64,000 nt of DNA from Serratia sp. Ag1 (GCF_000743355.1 NZ_JQEI01000023.1:1-64000), one strand, 5' to 3'; positions 32,106-41,234 are shown, counted from the first letter of the stretch. Translations and numbers: made by a program. Notes: a model not told the origin generated them from the sequence alone.

Positions 32106-32810
32106 ATGATAAAAATCGATTACAACAATTTGAATACCTTGGAAAAAAAACTATTAGACAGTACCAAAGAGTGTATTCAGCATAACTCAAAGATCTCCAT
32201 TACCGAGCTCAGTACCCAGTTCGATGTTTCAACTTCAAAGATATCCAAATTTGTGAGAAAGCTAGGGTTTGAATCTTTTAAGCAATATAAAAAATTTATT
32301 ATCAGCGAGCATAATAATGCCCCCCCAGAAAGGCCATCGAGTGAACTACAGCGCATCTCAGACTATGTTGCCAATTTTGATGACCATCTCGCTTATGAAT
32401 TTTGGATGAAAATAAAAGACTGCAATAAGTTGATTATCTATGGACTAGGCCCTTCATTTATTTGTGCTGATTATTTTGCCTATCGGTTGCGTATTTTTTC
32501 TGATGTTTTTTCGTTAGCAACTAATGAAGTCACCACGCTCAGGAATTCTGACAGTAAGGACACGAAGCTACTGGTGTTATCTACCACGGGATTATTCAAG
32601 TCTTTTGATGAAGAGCTCTCAGGATTGAATTACAAAGAGGTGATCTTCTTATTTGAAGAGTTTCGCTATTTCCCTAAATTACAACAGCATACGCTTTTTT
32701 ATCTGACCAATAGCGGTGGTAACAGTGCGCTTAAACCCTATGAGAAATCGAGAACGTTGTTTTTTATTTTCTTGGAAGAGGTTATACAAAAATTCAAACC
32801 GCCTAGTTAG
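32106..32810 (+). CDS. RpiR/MurR-family transcriptional regulator
   Basis: This 234-residue regulator has an N-terminal RpiR helix-turn-helix (ITELSTQFDVSTSKISKFVRKLG) and a degenerate SIS domain (LIIYGLGPSFICADYFAYRL, then LVLSTTGLFKSF). It is divergent from the ygcW-ygcU-ygcE-yqcE operon and is probably its regulator, sensing a phosphorylated sugar. It is AT-rich with many AAA, ATA and TTT codons, unlike its neighbours, which suggests acquisition from another source. Note that the E. coli ygc locus, as I recall it, uses a different regulator. Confidence 0.85.
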   Translation: MIKIDYNNLNTLEKKLLDSTKECIQHNSKISITELSTQFDVSTSKISKFVRKLGFESFKQYKKFIISEHNNAPPERPSSELQRISDYVANFDDHLAYEFWMKIKDCNKLIIYGLGPSFICADYFAYRLRIFSDVFSLATNEVTTLRNSDSKDTKLLVLSTTGLFKSFDEELSGLNYKEVIFLFEEFRYFPKLQQHTLFYLTNSGGNSALKPYEKSRTLFFIFLEEVIQKFKPPS

Positions 32811-32830
32811 TTCGCTGTTGGCATATATCC

Positions 32831-32866
32831 GTTATGCTGCAAGTTGCAGGTAGTAAACATCCCTGC
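32831..32866. terminator. imperfect palindrome between RpiR and VOC genes (ERIC-arm-like or terminator)
   Basis: GCAAGTTGCAGG and CCTGCAACTCGC form a 12-base stem with one mismatch around a 10-base loop. The left arm resembles the ERIC terminal arm. It lies between convergent genes and may end both transcripts. Confidence 0.5.
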
Positions 32867-32893
32867 AACTCGCATTGCTACAGTGCAAATATT

Positions 32894-33265
32894 TTATTTC
32901 ATTGAATGCAGACCGATCACATTGCCTTCGGTGTCTTTTGCGATCGTAATAAAGCCGTTTTCGCCGATAGAAAACTTGGCGCGCAAGATTTCGCCGCCGT
33001 TAGGCACAATTCGCGCCTCTTCTACGGCGCAATCTTCACAAATAAAGTACACCATGGTGCCACCAGGCCCTGGCGTAACGCCGTCCATTTTAGCCAGCGC
33101 ACCACCAGCTCCTTCGCTCCCACCCTGGTAAGGGAATAACCAGTAATCCATTTCCTCGCTTGGCATCTTTTCAAGCTGAGTGTTGAAAACCGACTCGTAG
33201 AATTTTTTAGCACGTGACATATCGGCAACATAAATCTCAAACCAACCAACGATATTCGTTTTCAT
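32894..33265 (-). CDS. VOC family (glyoxalase/dioxygenase-like) protein
   Basis: This 123-residue protein has the vicinal oxygen chelate fold: FEIYVADMSRAKKFYESVF at the start and ITIAKDTEGNVIGLHS at the end, with a metal-site candidate Glu8 but few histidines. ATG 33265 is chosen because AAAGGAAAG lies just upstream; the longer frame starts at 33307. VOC proteins of this type are often of unknown substrate. It is a monocistronic gene, and its neighbours give no clue. Confidence 0.85.
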   Translation of the reverse strand: MKTNIVGWFEIYVADMSRAKKFYESVFNTQLEKMPSEEMDYWLFPYQGGSEGAGGALAKMDGVTPGPGGTMVYFICEDCAVEEARIVPNGGEILRAKFSIGENGFITIAKDTEGNVIGLHSMK

Positions 33266-33376
33266 GGCACTTTCCTTTAGGGTTTTGATCGACTTGTTTT
33301 CTGGCAAGGATTGTCACTAATAATGTATGTTTATACAGTGATCTGGATCATGTAATCAGTACAAATTATGTACATT

Positions 33377-33937
33377 TTACCTGCGGTGATTCCACTCGTC
33401 TTTGGTGATCTCCCAAATCTCGGTTTCCATACGACCACCAACAAAATCAGCCCATTGGGTGGCAACTACGCGCATGCCATTGCGTTCTGATATGCGCCTC
33501 GAAGCCAGGTTGGCTTTCGCTTTGGGTACGCGTAACACGGGTTTATCAAGCTGATTGAACCAGAAATCGGTAACGGCCTCACTGGCTTCGCTCATTAATC
33601 CCTTACCCTGAAATGCCGCTGTCAGCCAGAACCCACGGTTGGCATTAGGTGTGTCACAAAGATTGATAACGCCAATTAAGTGGTCAGGATCTTCTTGGAG
33701 CCGAAGGGACCAATACCAGCCAGAGTTTTTCTCCATACTGGGTAAGGCGATCTCTTGGATAAACTGCCGTGCAGCGCCTTCGGGATAAGGCCAAGGGACT
33801 TGACTGGTGATGTATTTGACGATTTCCCACTGGGGGAACAGCCGCTGAATATCTTCCGAGTCTGATAGTTCAAGTGGCGGCAATATCAGCCTGTGGGTTT
33901 TTAACGTCGGAACAGCATGTTTTCTCTCTGTTTTCAT
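33377..33937 (-). CDS. GNAT-family N-acetyltransferase (RimJ/RimL type)
   Basis: This 186-residue acetyltransferase has TLKTHRLILPPLELSDSEDI at the N-terminus, GFWLTAAFQGKGLMSEA as the acetyl-CoA pyrophosphate loop (QGKG) and ANLASRRISERNGMRVV, typical of the RimJ subgroup. These enzymes acetylate N-termini, antibiotics or small molecules. The substrate is not predictable here. It stands alone downstream of tehB on the same strand, separated by a strong hairpin. Confidence 0.85.
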   Translation of the reverse strand: MKTERKHAVPTLKTHRLILPPLELSDSEDIQRLFPQWEIVKYITSQVPWPYPEGAARQFIQEIALPSMEKNSGWYWSLRLQEDPDHLIGVINLCDTPNANRGFWLTAAFQGKGLMSEASEAVTDFWFNQLDKPVLRVPKAKANLASRRISERNGMRVVATQWADFVGGRMETEIWEITKDEWNHRR

Positions 33938-33989
33938 CAGTCATTGCTCCTTGAAACTCATGCGGCGTACCGTTTACTGGCATTTATGC

Positions 33990-34017
33990 CCTCCTTGTCA
34001 CAAGCCTGACAAGGAGG
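33990..34017. terminator. hairpin downstream of tehB
   Basis: CCTCCTTGTC / GACAAGGAGG is a perfect 10-bp stem with an 8-base loop, six bases after the tehB stop on the minus strand. Confidence 0.7.
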
Positions 34018-34022
34018 CTGCG

Positions 34023-34640
34023 TTACTTGCGTGCCAGCAAAGTTGCAAAGCGCAGCTTGATACGGTGACCTGCGGCATCCGTTTTGTGCAGTTCGCCGGG
34101 GTTTTCATTGTATTTAATGATTTCCCAATCCTGGTAATAATTCCGCAGTTCGTCGGGTTTGAAGGTAAAAGGAAACGGCATTGAGCATGGGTAATCCGGT
34201 GTGTCCATGGCGGCGACGATCAGGTTGTAACCCCCTTTCACCGTGCTGTCTTGCATATTACGCACGATTGCCGGGATCTGCTCAGGGTGCAGGAACATGA
34301 ACACCACGGTTGAAAGAATAAAATCGTATTGGCCGCTGAAGCGATGGGTATTGAGATCCTGCTCGCTGGCGGTGATATGGTGCAACTGTTCACTGTCGAT
34401 GATTTGCTTCAAACGGGCCACAGCCAGCGGGTTCTTATCCCAGGCGGTTACCGCAAAACCTTTCATATTGAGGTAGAGTGCGTTACGTCCGCTGCCACAG
34501 CCCAGGTCCAGAACCCTGCCGGGCGTGATCTGTTGTGCCGCCGCAATCACTTCAGAGTGGGTGGGGGTCAGAGAATACTTTTGGCTGTAGTAGTCTTCCG
34601 GTAAAGCGTGATTTGTCGCCTGATGGTTCATCGTCGTCAT
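34023..34640 (-). CDS. tehB: TehB-like SAM-dependent methyltransferase
   Basis: This 205-residue class I methyltransferase has the SAM loop VLDLGCGSGRNALYL and TAWDKNPLAV, and the family N-terminus PEDYYSQKYSLTPTHSEV. It corresponds in length and sequence to TehB, which detoxifies tellurite by methylation. The transporter-like partner tehA is not adjacent. Tellurite resistance is a family property; physiological substrates remain unclear. Confidence 0.9.
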   Translation of the reverse strand: MTTMNHQATNHALPEDYYSQKYSLTPTHSEVIAAAQQITPGRVLDLGCGSGRNALYLNMKGFAVTAWDKNPLAVARLKQIIDSEQLHHITASEQDLNTHRFSGQYDFILSTVVFMFLHPEQIPAIVRNMQDSTVKGGYNLIVAAMDTPDYPCSMPFPFTFKPDELRNYYQDWEIIKYNENPGELHKTDAAGHRIKLRFATLLARK

Positions 34641-34748
34641 CCTGTTTTATATGTTGCATATAAAATACATCTTTATTGCAGGGTTGACCAGACTTCTGCT
34701 GGCCAACCCTGCTCTCCATGAAAAAGATGAGACTGAACCTTATGGAAA

Positions 34749-36425
34749 TCATGCTCCAGGCTGTGGATCGTGCTGGCCAAAGTTGAAGCGGTTGCAGCGC
34801 TGGCAAAATTCTTTCATGGCCGATGGTGCATCCATCATCGGCAATTTTACCTCAATAAAGGCCAGTCTATCCTGCCTTGAAGCCTGTTCCAGCGCCATTT
34901 CCAATTGCTGACTGGTCTCAACCGCTACACAGAACGGCGTGGCCTGGTGGTTCAGCACGGCTGGCAGTTTGGCATAATCCCATGAGCCGATATCGTTATA
35001 AGACGATAACTCGCCAAGGATATAGCGCTCAATGGTGTACCCCTCATTATTGATCAGAAAGATAATCGGTTTCAGATTGCAACGCAGCAAGGTAGACACC
35101 TCCTGCGCAGTAAATTGGAATGAGCCATCACCGATAAATAGCAACTGCCGGCGTGCAGGGGCCGCCATCAGGGTGCCGAGCAGTGCAGGCAAGGTGTAGC
35201 CGATCGATCCCCAAATGGGCTGATTCACTACCGTTATGCCATCCGGCATACGCATAGCACCCACGGCTGCGCCGGAGGTACCGTTCTCAACCACCAGTAC
35301 ATCATCCGCCTGAATAAAGTGGTTGATACGCTGCCAGAAATAAGCCTGATCGAGTGCGGTATCGCTGGGAATCGCCAATCTTCGCTGCGCTTTTGGCAGA
35401 ACCGCCTGCGCTGGGGCGTTTGTCTCCTCAGCCAGTTCCAGCAGCGTTTGCAGCACATCTGCCGTTGTCACCGTCGGGTATAAAGTACCATCCAGTCGCA
35501 ATGAGTAGGGCTGGATGTCTACCACCGCCTGCATGGGGATTTGCTGGCTGAAATAACCGGTGGTGGAATCGACCAGGCGTGTGCCAAAGCTGAGCACGCA
35601 GTCGGCCTGAGCCAGCTTTTCGAACAGCGCAGGGGAGGAGAGATCGCCGCTGTAGCCCCCTTGCCAGCCCGGCGTGCTTTCTGGAATGACGCATTTTGCC
35701 GTGGGCATGTTGGTTAATGGAATGGCAAATTTATGAGCTACCGCAAGCACCAGTGGTTGGAGCCGAAAACGATCGACCATCTGGTCGATCAGGATCATTG
35801 GCCGCTGTGCCTGCTGAATGCGTTGCAATAAGGCTGCTGCTGCCATGCGTAACTTCTGGGGATCGCTGCAGGGTAAACGTAGTGGGAGAAAGTCGTCTAC
35901 CTCGATCTCGAAGTTGTGAATGTCGGAAGGCAATTGCAGATAAACCGGTTTTTTCTGTTGCCAGCCGGTGGACAATACGCGCGGGATCTCATTGGCCGCA
36001 TTTTCCGGGGTGATCAGCGCCTGCGCCACGGTGAATTGCTTAAAGCAGTTCATGACATTATCAAAATTGCCGTCTGCCAATGAGTGATGCACCAGAGCCC
36101 GGTTTTTCATGGCGTGCAGCGGTGGTGTGCCAGCGAGGCAGATAACCGGGGCTGATTCCGCATAAGCTCCGGCAATGCCAGAGAGCGCGGCCAGATCGCC
36201 CACCCCGTAGGTGGTGATTAACGCGCCCGCCCCGTTGAGCCGGGCATAGCCATCGGCTGCGTAAGCGGCATTCAGCTCATTACAGTTACCGATAAATTCA
36301 ACGCTGGCGTCATGCTCAATCAATTCCAGCAGAGCCAGGTTGTAATCACCGGGCACGCCATAGAGATGTCTGATGCGCAGGGCACGCAGTTGCTGCAGGA
36401 GGAATGCACCTATGGTTATTTTCAT
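34749..36425 (-). CDS. ipdC: indolepyruvate/phenylpyruvate decarboxylase (thiamine diphosphate-dependent)
   Basis: This 558-residue enzyme of the pyruvate decarboxylase group has the catalytic Glu in GNCNELNAAYAADGYAR, the HHS motif in VHHSLADGNF and the ThDP/Mg motif GDGSFQFTAQEV ... NNEGYTIE. Length and sequence are typical of IpdC of plant-associated enterics, which converts indole-3-pyruvate to indole-3-acetaldehyde on the way to indole-3-acetic acid. Phenylpyruvate and pyruvate activity are alternatives. It is monocistronic; an inverted repeat lies upstream. Confidence 0.9.
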   Translation of the reverse strand: MKITIGAFLLQQLRALRIRHLYGVPGDYNLALLELIEHDASVEFIGNCNELNAAYAADGYARLNGAGALITTYGVGDLAALSGIAGAYAESAPVICLAGTPPLHAMKNRALVHHSLADGNFDNVMNCFKQFTVAQALITPENAANEIPRVLSTGWQQKKPVYLQLPSDIHNFEIEVDDFLPLRLPCSDPQKLRMAAAALLQRIQQAQRPMILIDQMVDRFRLQPLVLAVAHKFAIPLTNMPTAKCVIPESTPGWQGGYSGDLSSPALFEKLAQADCVLSFGTRLVDSTTGYFSQQIPMQAVVDIQPYSLRLDGTLYPTVTTADVLQTLLELAEETNAPAQAVLPKAQRRLAIPSDTALDQAYFWQRINHFIQADDVLVVENGTSGAAVGAMRMPDGITVVNQPIWGSIGYTLPALLGTLMAAPARRQLLFIGDGSFQFTAQEVSTLLRCNLKPIIFLINNEGYTIERYILGELSSYNDIGSWDYAKLPAVLNHQATPFCVAVETSQQLEMALEQASRQDRLAFIEVKLPMMDAPSAMKEFCQRCNRFNFGQHDPQPGA

Positions 36426-36460
36426 TACGGCTCCACATTCACATTAATTTTTTTGTTATT

Positions 36461-36503
36461 TAAAGGAACAGGGCAGAGATCGACCGGCGATGTTGTTCCT
36501 TTA
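36461..36503. promoter_or_regulatory. inverted repeat upstream of ipdC
   Basis: TAAAGGAACA and TGTTCCTTTA are perfect 10-bp inverted arms separated by 23 bases, 36 bases upstream of the ipdC start. It could be an operator or a leader hairpin. It does not resemble a TyrR box. Confidence 0.5.
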
Positions 36504-37242
36504 GGCGTTGAACATGCGAGAGTCAGAACAGCCTGAGAATCAGTGTTAACAGTTGGTTAAAATAGGGCGTTGTTCAAGCCTGCCCGGCTTGCTGGTCGGG
36601 AGCCTGCCGTATCCGGGGGTTTACGCTTTGCAAGATGGGGGCGGTGGGGCGAATAAAGACGGTGAGCACTTTTCCTGAGAGGGTATTCTGAGACAACTTG
36701 CAGAATGGCCGGGTTTGGGACAGATAGCGTCTACTGAGGCAGGTGCTCAACCGGTATTTCTCACGTGAGCCTTCAGCTATTTGAATCATCAAGAGAAAAT
36801 GGGTAATAGCAGATAAAGGTAAATGACCTCTTTTGGGTGTTTCTAACCGCAGAAACAAGCAGATTCAATAACATACCTGATGTATGACTTCCTTTTCTTG
36901 AGCCATTGCCATGAGTGGCACCGTGGCTTTACATGCTGGGCCGCAAAAAATTATAATATCATTCATTTGTATAAGGATAATGTAACTTTTTCTTTCAGAA
37001 AAAATGTTAAAAATTTGCAATAATCCATTGATATATAAGCGTAAGAAAAAGAGTTTTCTGACGGACAATCTGGTGGAAAATGAGTAGATTAGCTGTGTTT
37101 TTTTACAGAAAACAGACCCGGAGGTGGAGGTAAACCAAACTTCAATAAGCGGGTATAAAAGGCGCGGTGCCAGTACGATACGGCTTGATCTCGGCATAGC
37201 GATCGGTAAAAATCCCCCGCTTATTTTTATGGGAGCTTGATA
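36504..37242. other. long intergenic region between ipdC and pagP
   Basis: About 740 bases without a convincing gene. Two minus-strand frames (36574-36858 and 36865-37197) lack a ribosome-binding site and family features. The right third is AT-rich and must hold the pagP promoter. No clear PhoP box was found by eye. Confidence 0.4.
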
Positions 37243-37830
37243 ATGTATTTTGAAAGGACTCTTTCGGCATGTTCGCTGGCGTTGTTATTTTCTGCACTGC
37301 CTTCTTACGCTGAGGTTGGTACAGAAAGTAACAGCACAACGGCAGAAGAACAGAGTTTGTGGGGGCGTTTTAAGAGTAACGTTGCCGAAACCTGGAACGA
37401 TTCGCCGAACAAAGAACTCTACCTGCCTGCGATCACCTGGCATAACCGCTGGACTTACTCGCAGGAAAAGATCGATAGCTACAATGAACGTCCGTGGGGG
37501 CTGGGGTACGGTATCTCGCGCTTTGACGCAGACGGTGACTGGCACACCATCTACTTTATGATGTTCAAAGATTCGTTCAACAAGTGGGAACCGATCGGTG
37601 GCTATGCCTATGAGAATATCTGGCGGCCAATTGAGGGCGAGGATTTTCGCCTTGGCCTCGGTTTTACCGCCAGCATCACCGCGCGCGATAACTGGAGCTA
37701 TATTCCGCTCCCGGCTCCGTTGCCGATGGCTTCCATTGGTTATCAGCAGCTTACTTTCCAGGCAACCTACATTCCAGGTACCTACAACAACGGCAACGTG
37801 TTCTTTGCCTGGTTGCGCTGGCAGTTTTGA
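37243..37830 (+). CDS. pagP: lipid A palmitoyltransferase PagP
   Basis: This 195-residue outer membrane enzyme transfers palmitate from phospholipid to lipid A. A signal peptide ends at about residue 23 (SALPSYA). The mature part has the amphipathic helix [15 protein letters not shown], the catalytic His in ITWHNRW and Asp-Ser in [12 protein letters not shown], and an aromatic C-terminus (WLRWQF) for barrel insertion. ATG 37243 has GGGAG 7 bases upstream; TTG 37237 is rejected. In relatives it is induced by PhoPQ under low magnesium or peptides. Confidence 0.95.
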   Translation: MYFERTLSACSLALLFSALPSYAEVGTESNSTTAEEQSLWGRFKSNVAETWNDSPNKELYLPAITWHNRWTYSQEKIDSYNERPWGLGYGISRFDADGDWHTIYFMMFKDSFNKWEPIGGYAYENIWRPIEGEDFRLGLGFTASITARDNWSYIPLPAPLPMASIGYQQLTFQATYIPGTYNNGNVFFAWLRWQF

Positions 37831-37851
37831 TTTGAGCTGAATCGTTAAGGT

Positions 37852-38463
37852 TCAGAACTCACTGTCGCTAATCGGGTGATAGAGTTCTGAATCTTCTCCC
37901 GATAATTTTAACGATAATTGCCCGCCCTGATGTTCAGCCACGGAAAGGGTTGCCGAACGGAAACTGCAACCGCTTTTGAGATCCTTGGCTTTCATCACGT
38001 ATTCCCCTGCCGCATCCATTTTGACCGTGAAACTGCCAGCAGCGGGGATAAACACCTCCGCAGGCTGCTGCGGTGCCAAGGTATTCTCCAGTTTGACCAG
38101 AATGGCAAAAGCGTTTTGCCGGTTATCCAGCGTGAACTCGCGCAGGGAACTGCCCGCTGGCCATTGGGGCTGTTGCAGATAACCGGCAGCAGTCGGCCAG
38201 GGTTGCCCTTGATTATCGAGCAGTGGCCCACCGCAATGTTCACGAGCCTCTCGTAAAGGCACTTCGCGCGGGATCTGGTAATTCTTCGGTGTGGTAAGCG
38301 CCACTGTTTCTTGGTGTTGCTGTGTGTACAGATGGCGCTTGGCGGCAAAAATGCTCGCAGCAACCAACATAAAAAAGATCAGTATCGTCAGGCGATTTCT
38401 GAAGATGGGGGCAAACAGCCTGCCAGGAAGTTGAAATAGCCAACTGGCGATTCTCAATAACAT
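37852..38463 (-). CDS. single-pass membrane protein with extracytoplasmic domain, function unknown
   Basis: This 203-residue protein has one transmembrane segment near residues 25-42 (LTILIFFMLVAASIFAA) and a periplasmic-looking domain with two cysteines (REHCGGP and SGCSFRS) that may form a disulfide. The domain contains a beta-rich repeat-like stretch (FTVKMDAAGEYVMKAKDL). I do not recognise its family. AGGGGAG lies 4-5 bases before ATG 38463. It converges on pagP, 22 bases apart, which hints at an envelope role but proves nothing. Confidence 0.6.
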   Translation of the reverse strand: MLLRIASWLFQLPGRLFAPIFRNRLTILIFFMLVAASIFAAKRHLYTQQHQETVALTTPKNYQIPREVPLREAREHCGGPLLDNQGQPWPTAAGYLQQPQWPAGSSLREFTLDNRQNAFAILVKLENTLAPQQPAEVFIPAAGSFTVKMDAAGEYVMKAKDLKSGCSFRSATLSVAEHQGGQLSLKLSGEDSELYHPISDSEF

Positions 38464-38742
38464 CACTCTCCCCTTGCGCCTGATGGGTTACGCCTGCACT
38501 GACACCCGTTTTTCCAGTATAGCCAACATCCTGCTTGGCTAAATTGGCTACGGAATTTTTTGTCAAACTGATGGGACGGTGGTGATCGTTTAATCGCTAA
38601 GAGGAAGCCATCATGGCAAAATTGCTGCCGAATGAACGTTTTTGCCCGCCATGGCCCACTGCGGGCATTCACCGTTTGAACCGCAGGTGGCGCGCAGTGG
38701 CGGTAACCTGCTCTACATTCCTTCAACCTCTGGAGAATGATG

Positions 38743-39126
38743 ATGAAAATAGCCCATGTTGCGCTATGGACGCAGAATATTGAGGCGCAGGTTGCTTTTT
38801 GGCAGCGTTATTTCAACGGCGTTGCCGGAGAAGAGTATGTCAGCAAGAATCGCCCTGGTTTTGTTTCCCGCTTTGTCAGCCTGGCTTCTGGGCCAACGCT
38901 GGAGATCATGGCCGTTCCGGGTTTGCTGCCGGGCAAACCGGGTGAGGAGGGTATCGGTTGGGCGCACATAGCCATTTCATTGGGCAGTGAGGCCTTGGTG
39001 GACGAACTGGCACAGCGGGCAAAGCAGGATGGTATTTTGCGTGCCGCGCCGCGTTATACCGGCGATGGGTTCTATGAGGCGATCATTCAGGATCCTGACG
39101 GCAATGCCATCGAGATCACTGGCTGA
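38743..39126 (+). CDS. VOC family protein (glyoxalase/bleomycin resistance-like)
   Basis: This 127-residue vicinal oxygen chelate protein begins MKIAHVALWTQNIEAQVAFW, with His6 as first metal ligand, has GWAHIAISLGS (second His) and ends in IIQDPDGNAIEITG with Glu as third ligand. The metal site is thus complete, unlike the VOC protein at 32894. Of three consecutive ATGs the third, 38743, has the best spacing to GGAG. The substrate is unknown; lactoylglutathione lyase-like or resistance functions are possible. Confidence 0.87.
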   Translation: MKIAHVALWTQNIEAQVAFWQRYFNGVAGEEYVSKNRPGFVSRFVSLASGPTLEIMAVPGLLPGKPGEEGIGWAHIAISLGSEALVDELAQRAKQDGILRAAPRYTGDGFYEAIIQDPDGNAIEITG

Positions 39127-39293
39127 ACCCGCTTTTTCAAGTGGGTTAAACGGTTGTTGAATTAAGCAACGAACCAACCTGCTGGCTTGCTGTAATGGCG
39201 TTTGCTGATATTTACGCATCTTTACGGTGTAATTCATTGAAATGTCAGCAATCCTGTTACATATAATGGAACGTTGAGCCAAAAGGAGAACGT

Positions 39294-39548
39294 ATGGGAA
39301 TCAGTGAAGAAGAGTCGATCCGCCGTTTAACCTCCGAGAAAAATGCCGTAGGGAATTCGGCCAAATGGGTGGCGATTGTTTCAGCCGTTTATTTTATTTT
39401 GATGCTATTTTATGACCACCCTATTGGGGTGCTGGCCATGTCTGGGGCCATTTTTGTCGTTTCTTTCACTACCTGGTTGAAGAAACGCAGAAAGGTACAG
39501 GCTTACCTCACGGCGCTGGCAAAAATCAGCGACGATCAAGCCCCTTGA
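39294..39548 (+). CDS. small two-helix membrane protein, function unknown
   Basis: This 84-residue protein has a charged N-terminus, two hydrophobic segments (about 24-42 and 46-62) and a basic C-terminal tail (KKRRKVQAYL). AAAGGAG lies 6 bases before the ATG, so translation is well supported. Its last 23 bases overlap the end of the convergent regulator gene. I do not recognise a family. Confidence 0.7.
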   Translation: MGISEEESIRRLTSEKNAVGNSAKWVAIVSAVYFILMLFYDHPIGVLAMSGAIFVVSFTTWLKKRRKVQAYLTALAKISDDQAP

Positions 39549-40350
39549 GCCCGGTACTATCGTCTGGCGGCAAAGGCATTAACATCACCAGTTTGAGCCC
39601 ATGGTGCTCCGCAGGGTAAAAGGTGACCTGCTGATAATGCAGTTCCCCTCTGTATGGGTGGGTAAAAGCGCGGGCTCCCCCCTCGCGTGCCATAACGTCC
39701 TGCTGCTTCCACCAATGGTGAAAAGTCTGGCTGTTGTGCGTCATATTGCGCACAAAAGCGCGTATCTCTTCGGTTCCCTGGTGGTGGCTGGTTTCCGCTC
39801 GGAACTCTGCCACTACACGACGGGCACGATCTTCCCAATTGCTTACCAGTTTTTTTGCCTGCGGGTGGAAGAACATAAAATGTAGCAGGTTTGGTGTTTT
39901 GGCCTGTTGCAGCCAGCCGCTGAACAACTCTGCTGCCTGCTGATTCCAGGCCACCATATTCCAGGTGAGATCGAGCAGATAACAAGGCACGGTCATCTGG
40001 TGCACGCTGTGCAGGACGGCGGCATTCACCGTTTCCTGCTGTTGCTCCAACTCAGGATCGGCGATCCGTGCCAGCGTAAACAGGTAGTGACGTTCGGCAT
40101 GGCCGAGCCGCAGCGCTTTGGCGATCCGCGCCAGCGTGTACGGTGAAATCGATACCTCGCGCCCCTGTTCGATCCAGGTATACCAGGTGGCACTGATGCC
40201 GCTGATTTGCGCCAGTTCCTCACGGCGCAAGCCGCTGGTGCGGCGGCGTGAAGCAGTGGGCAAGCCCAGCATTTCTGGCGTGACCCGTTCACGGTGCGCA
40301 CGCAGAAAAGCGCCAAGGGCTTTTGGGCCGGATAAAGCATCTGATTCCAT
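39526..40350 (-). CDS. helix-turn-helix (XRE/MmyB-type) transcriptional regulator
   Basis: This 274-residue regulator has an XRE helix-turn-helix in residues 10-75 (RRTSGLRREELAQISGISATWYTWIEQGR) and the MmyB-like ligand-binding domain (YLLDLTWNMVAWNQQAAELF). The arrangement LRREELAxLAGxSxxWYxxLEQGR is diagnostic for this family. ATG 40350 gives the usual start; the open frame extends to 40419. It is divergent from the methyltransferase gene at 40458, with about 100 bases between, so it is likely to control that gene and itself. Confidence 0.88.
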   Translation of the reverse strand: MESDALSGPKALGAFLRAHRERVTPEMLGLPTASRRRTSGLRREELAQISGISATWYTWIEQGREVSISPYTLARIAKALRLGHAERHYLFTLARIADPELEQQQETVNAAVLHSVHQMTVPCYLLDLTWNMVAWNQQAAELFSGWLQQAKTPNLLHFMFFHPQAKKLVSNWEDRARRVVAEFRAETSHHQGTEEIRAFVRNMTHNSQTFHHWWKQQDVMAREGGARAFTHPYRGELHYQQVTFYPAEHHGLKLVMLMPLPPDDSTGLKGLDRR

Positions 40351-40457
40351 AGCGTGGTACCTAATCATACTAGGATAAATGGTCATATTGTACCCGTATA
40401 GCAAGTTAATTATAGTCACTGCAGGCCATCCGGCACCACTACCATTAAGGGGGAGAT

Positions 40458-41228
40458 ATGAGCATCAGTGACAGCCACAAGAATGCGGTTGAAAGGCAGT
40501 TTGGCGATCAGGCCCAGGCCTATTTGAACAGTGCCGTACATGCACAGGGGAAAGATTTGCAACGCTTGGCGGGCCTGTTGCAAGGCAGCCCTAACGCCCG
40601 GCTGCTTGATTTGGGCTGTGGGGCAGGGCATGCCAGTTTTGTTGCTGCGGCAAAGGTGGCTCAGGTAGTAGCATACGATCTTTCTGCACAAATGCTGTCA
40701 GTGGTTGGCCAGGCGGCGGCGGAGAAAGGGCTGGAGAATATTCAGTTACAACAAGGTGTGGCTGAATCACTGCCGTTTGACGATGGTAGTTTCGACATCG
40801 CGATCAGCCGCTATTCTGCACACCACTGGCACGACGTTGGCCGCGCATTGCGTGAAGTGAGGCGGGTGCTGAAACCTGGTGGCCGCGCCATTTTTATGGA
40901 TGTGGTCTCCCCAGGGCATCCGTTGCTGGATATCTATTTGCAGACGGTAGAAGTGTTGCGCGATACCTCACACGTACGCAACTATGCGCCTGGTGAATGG
41001 TTGGGAATGTTCACTGAGGCTGGGTTGGTGGTGCGGCAAGTCACCTCGGATCGTCTGGATCTGGAGTTCGGCAGTTGGGTAGCGCGGATGCGTACCCCGG
41101 AACATTTTGTGACGGCGATTCGCGCTCTGCAGCAAGGGGTAGCAGAAGATGTGCGGCAGCATTTCGCCATTCAGGACGATGGCTCATTTACCAGTGACAT
41201 TATGATGTTTGAAGTGAGCAAGGGATAA
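40458..41228 (+). CDS. class I SAM-dependent methyltransferase (UbiE/YafE-like)
   Basis: This 256-residue methyltransferase has the SAM loop LLDLGCGAGHASFVAA, VVAYDLSAQML, LPFDDGSFDIAISRYSAHH and RVLKPGGRAIFMD, the classic Methyltransf_11 order. AGGGGGAGAT precedes the ATG. It resembles E. coli YafE, whose function is not established. It is divergent from an MmyB-type regulator, a pairing common for small-molecule modifying enzymes, and ends in a strong terminator. Confidence 0.88.
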   Translation: MSISDSHKNAVERQFGDQAQAYLNSAVHAQGKDLQRLAGLLQGSPNARLLDLGCGAGHASFVAAAKVAQVVAYDLSAQMLSVVGQAAAEKGLENIQLQQGVAESLPFDDGSFDIAISRYSAHHWHDVGRALREVRRVLKPGGRAIFMDVVSPGHPLLDIYLQTVEVLRDTSHVRNYAPGEWLGMFTEAGLVVRQVTSDRLDLEFGSWVARMRTPEHFVTAIRALQQGVAEDVRQHFAIQDDGSFTSDIMMFEVSKG

Positions 41229-41234
41229 TCGCCG

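Noticed and set aside
36574-37197. Two minus-strand reading frames between ipdC and pagP
   Set aside because: No ribosome-binding site, no family pattern and odd composition; the region is more likely untranslated.
38613-38783. 57-codon frame with a good Shine-Dalgarno before the second VOC gene
   Set aside because: It overlaps the start of the VOC gene in another frame and the predicted peptide shows no recognisable family; it may still be a leader peptide.
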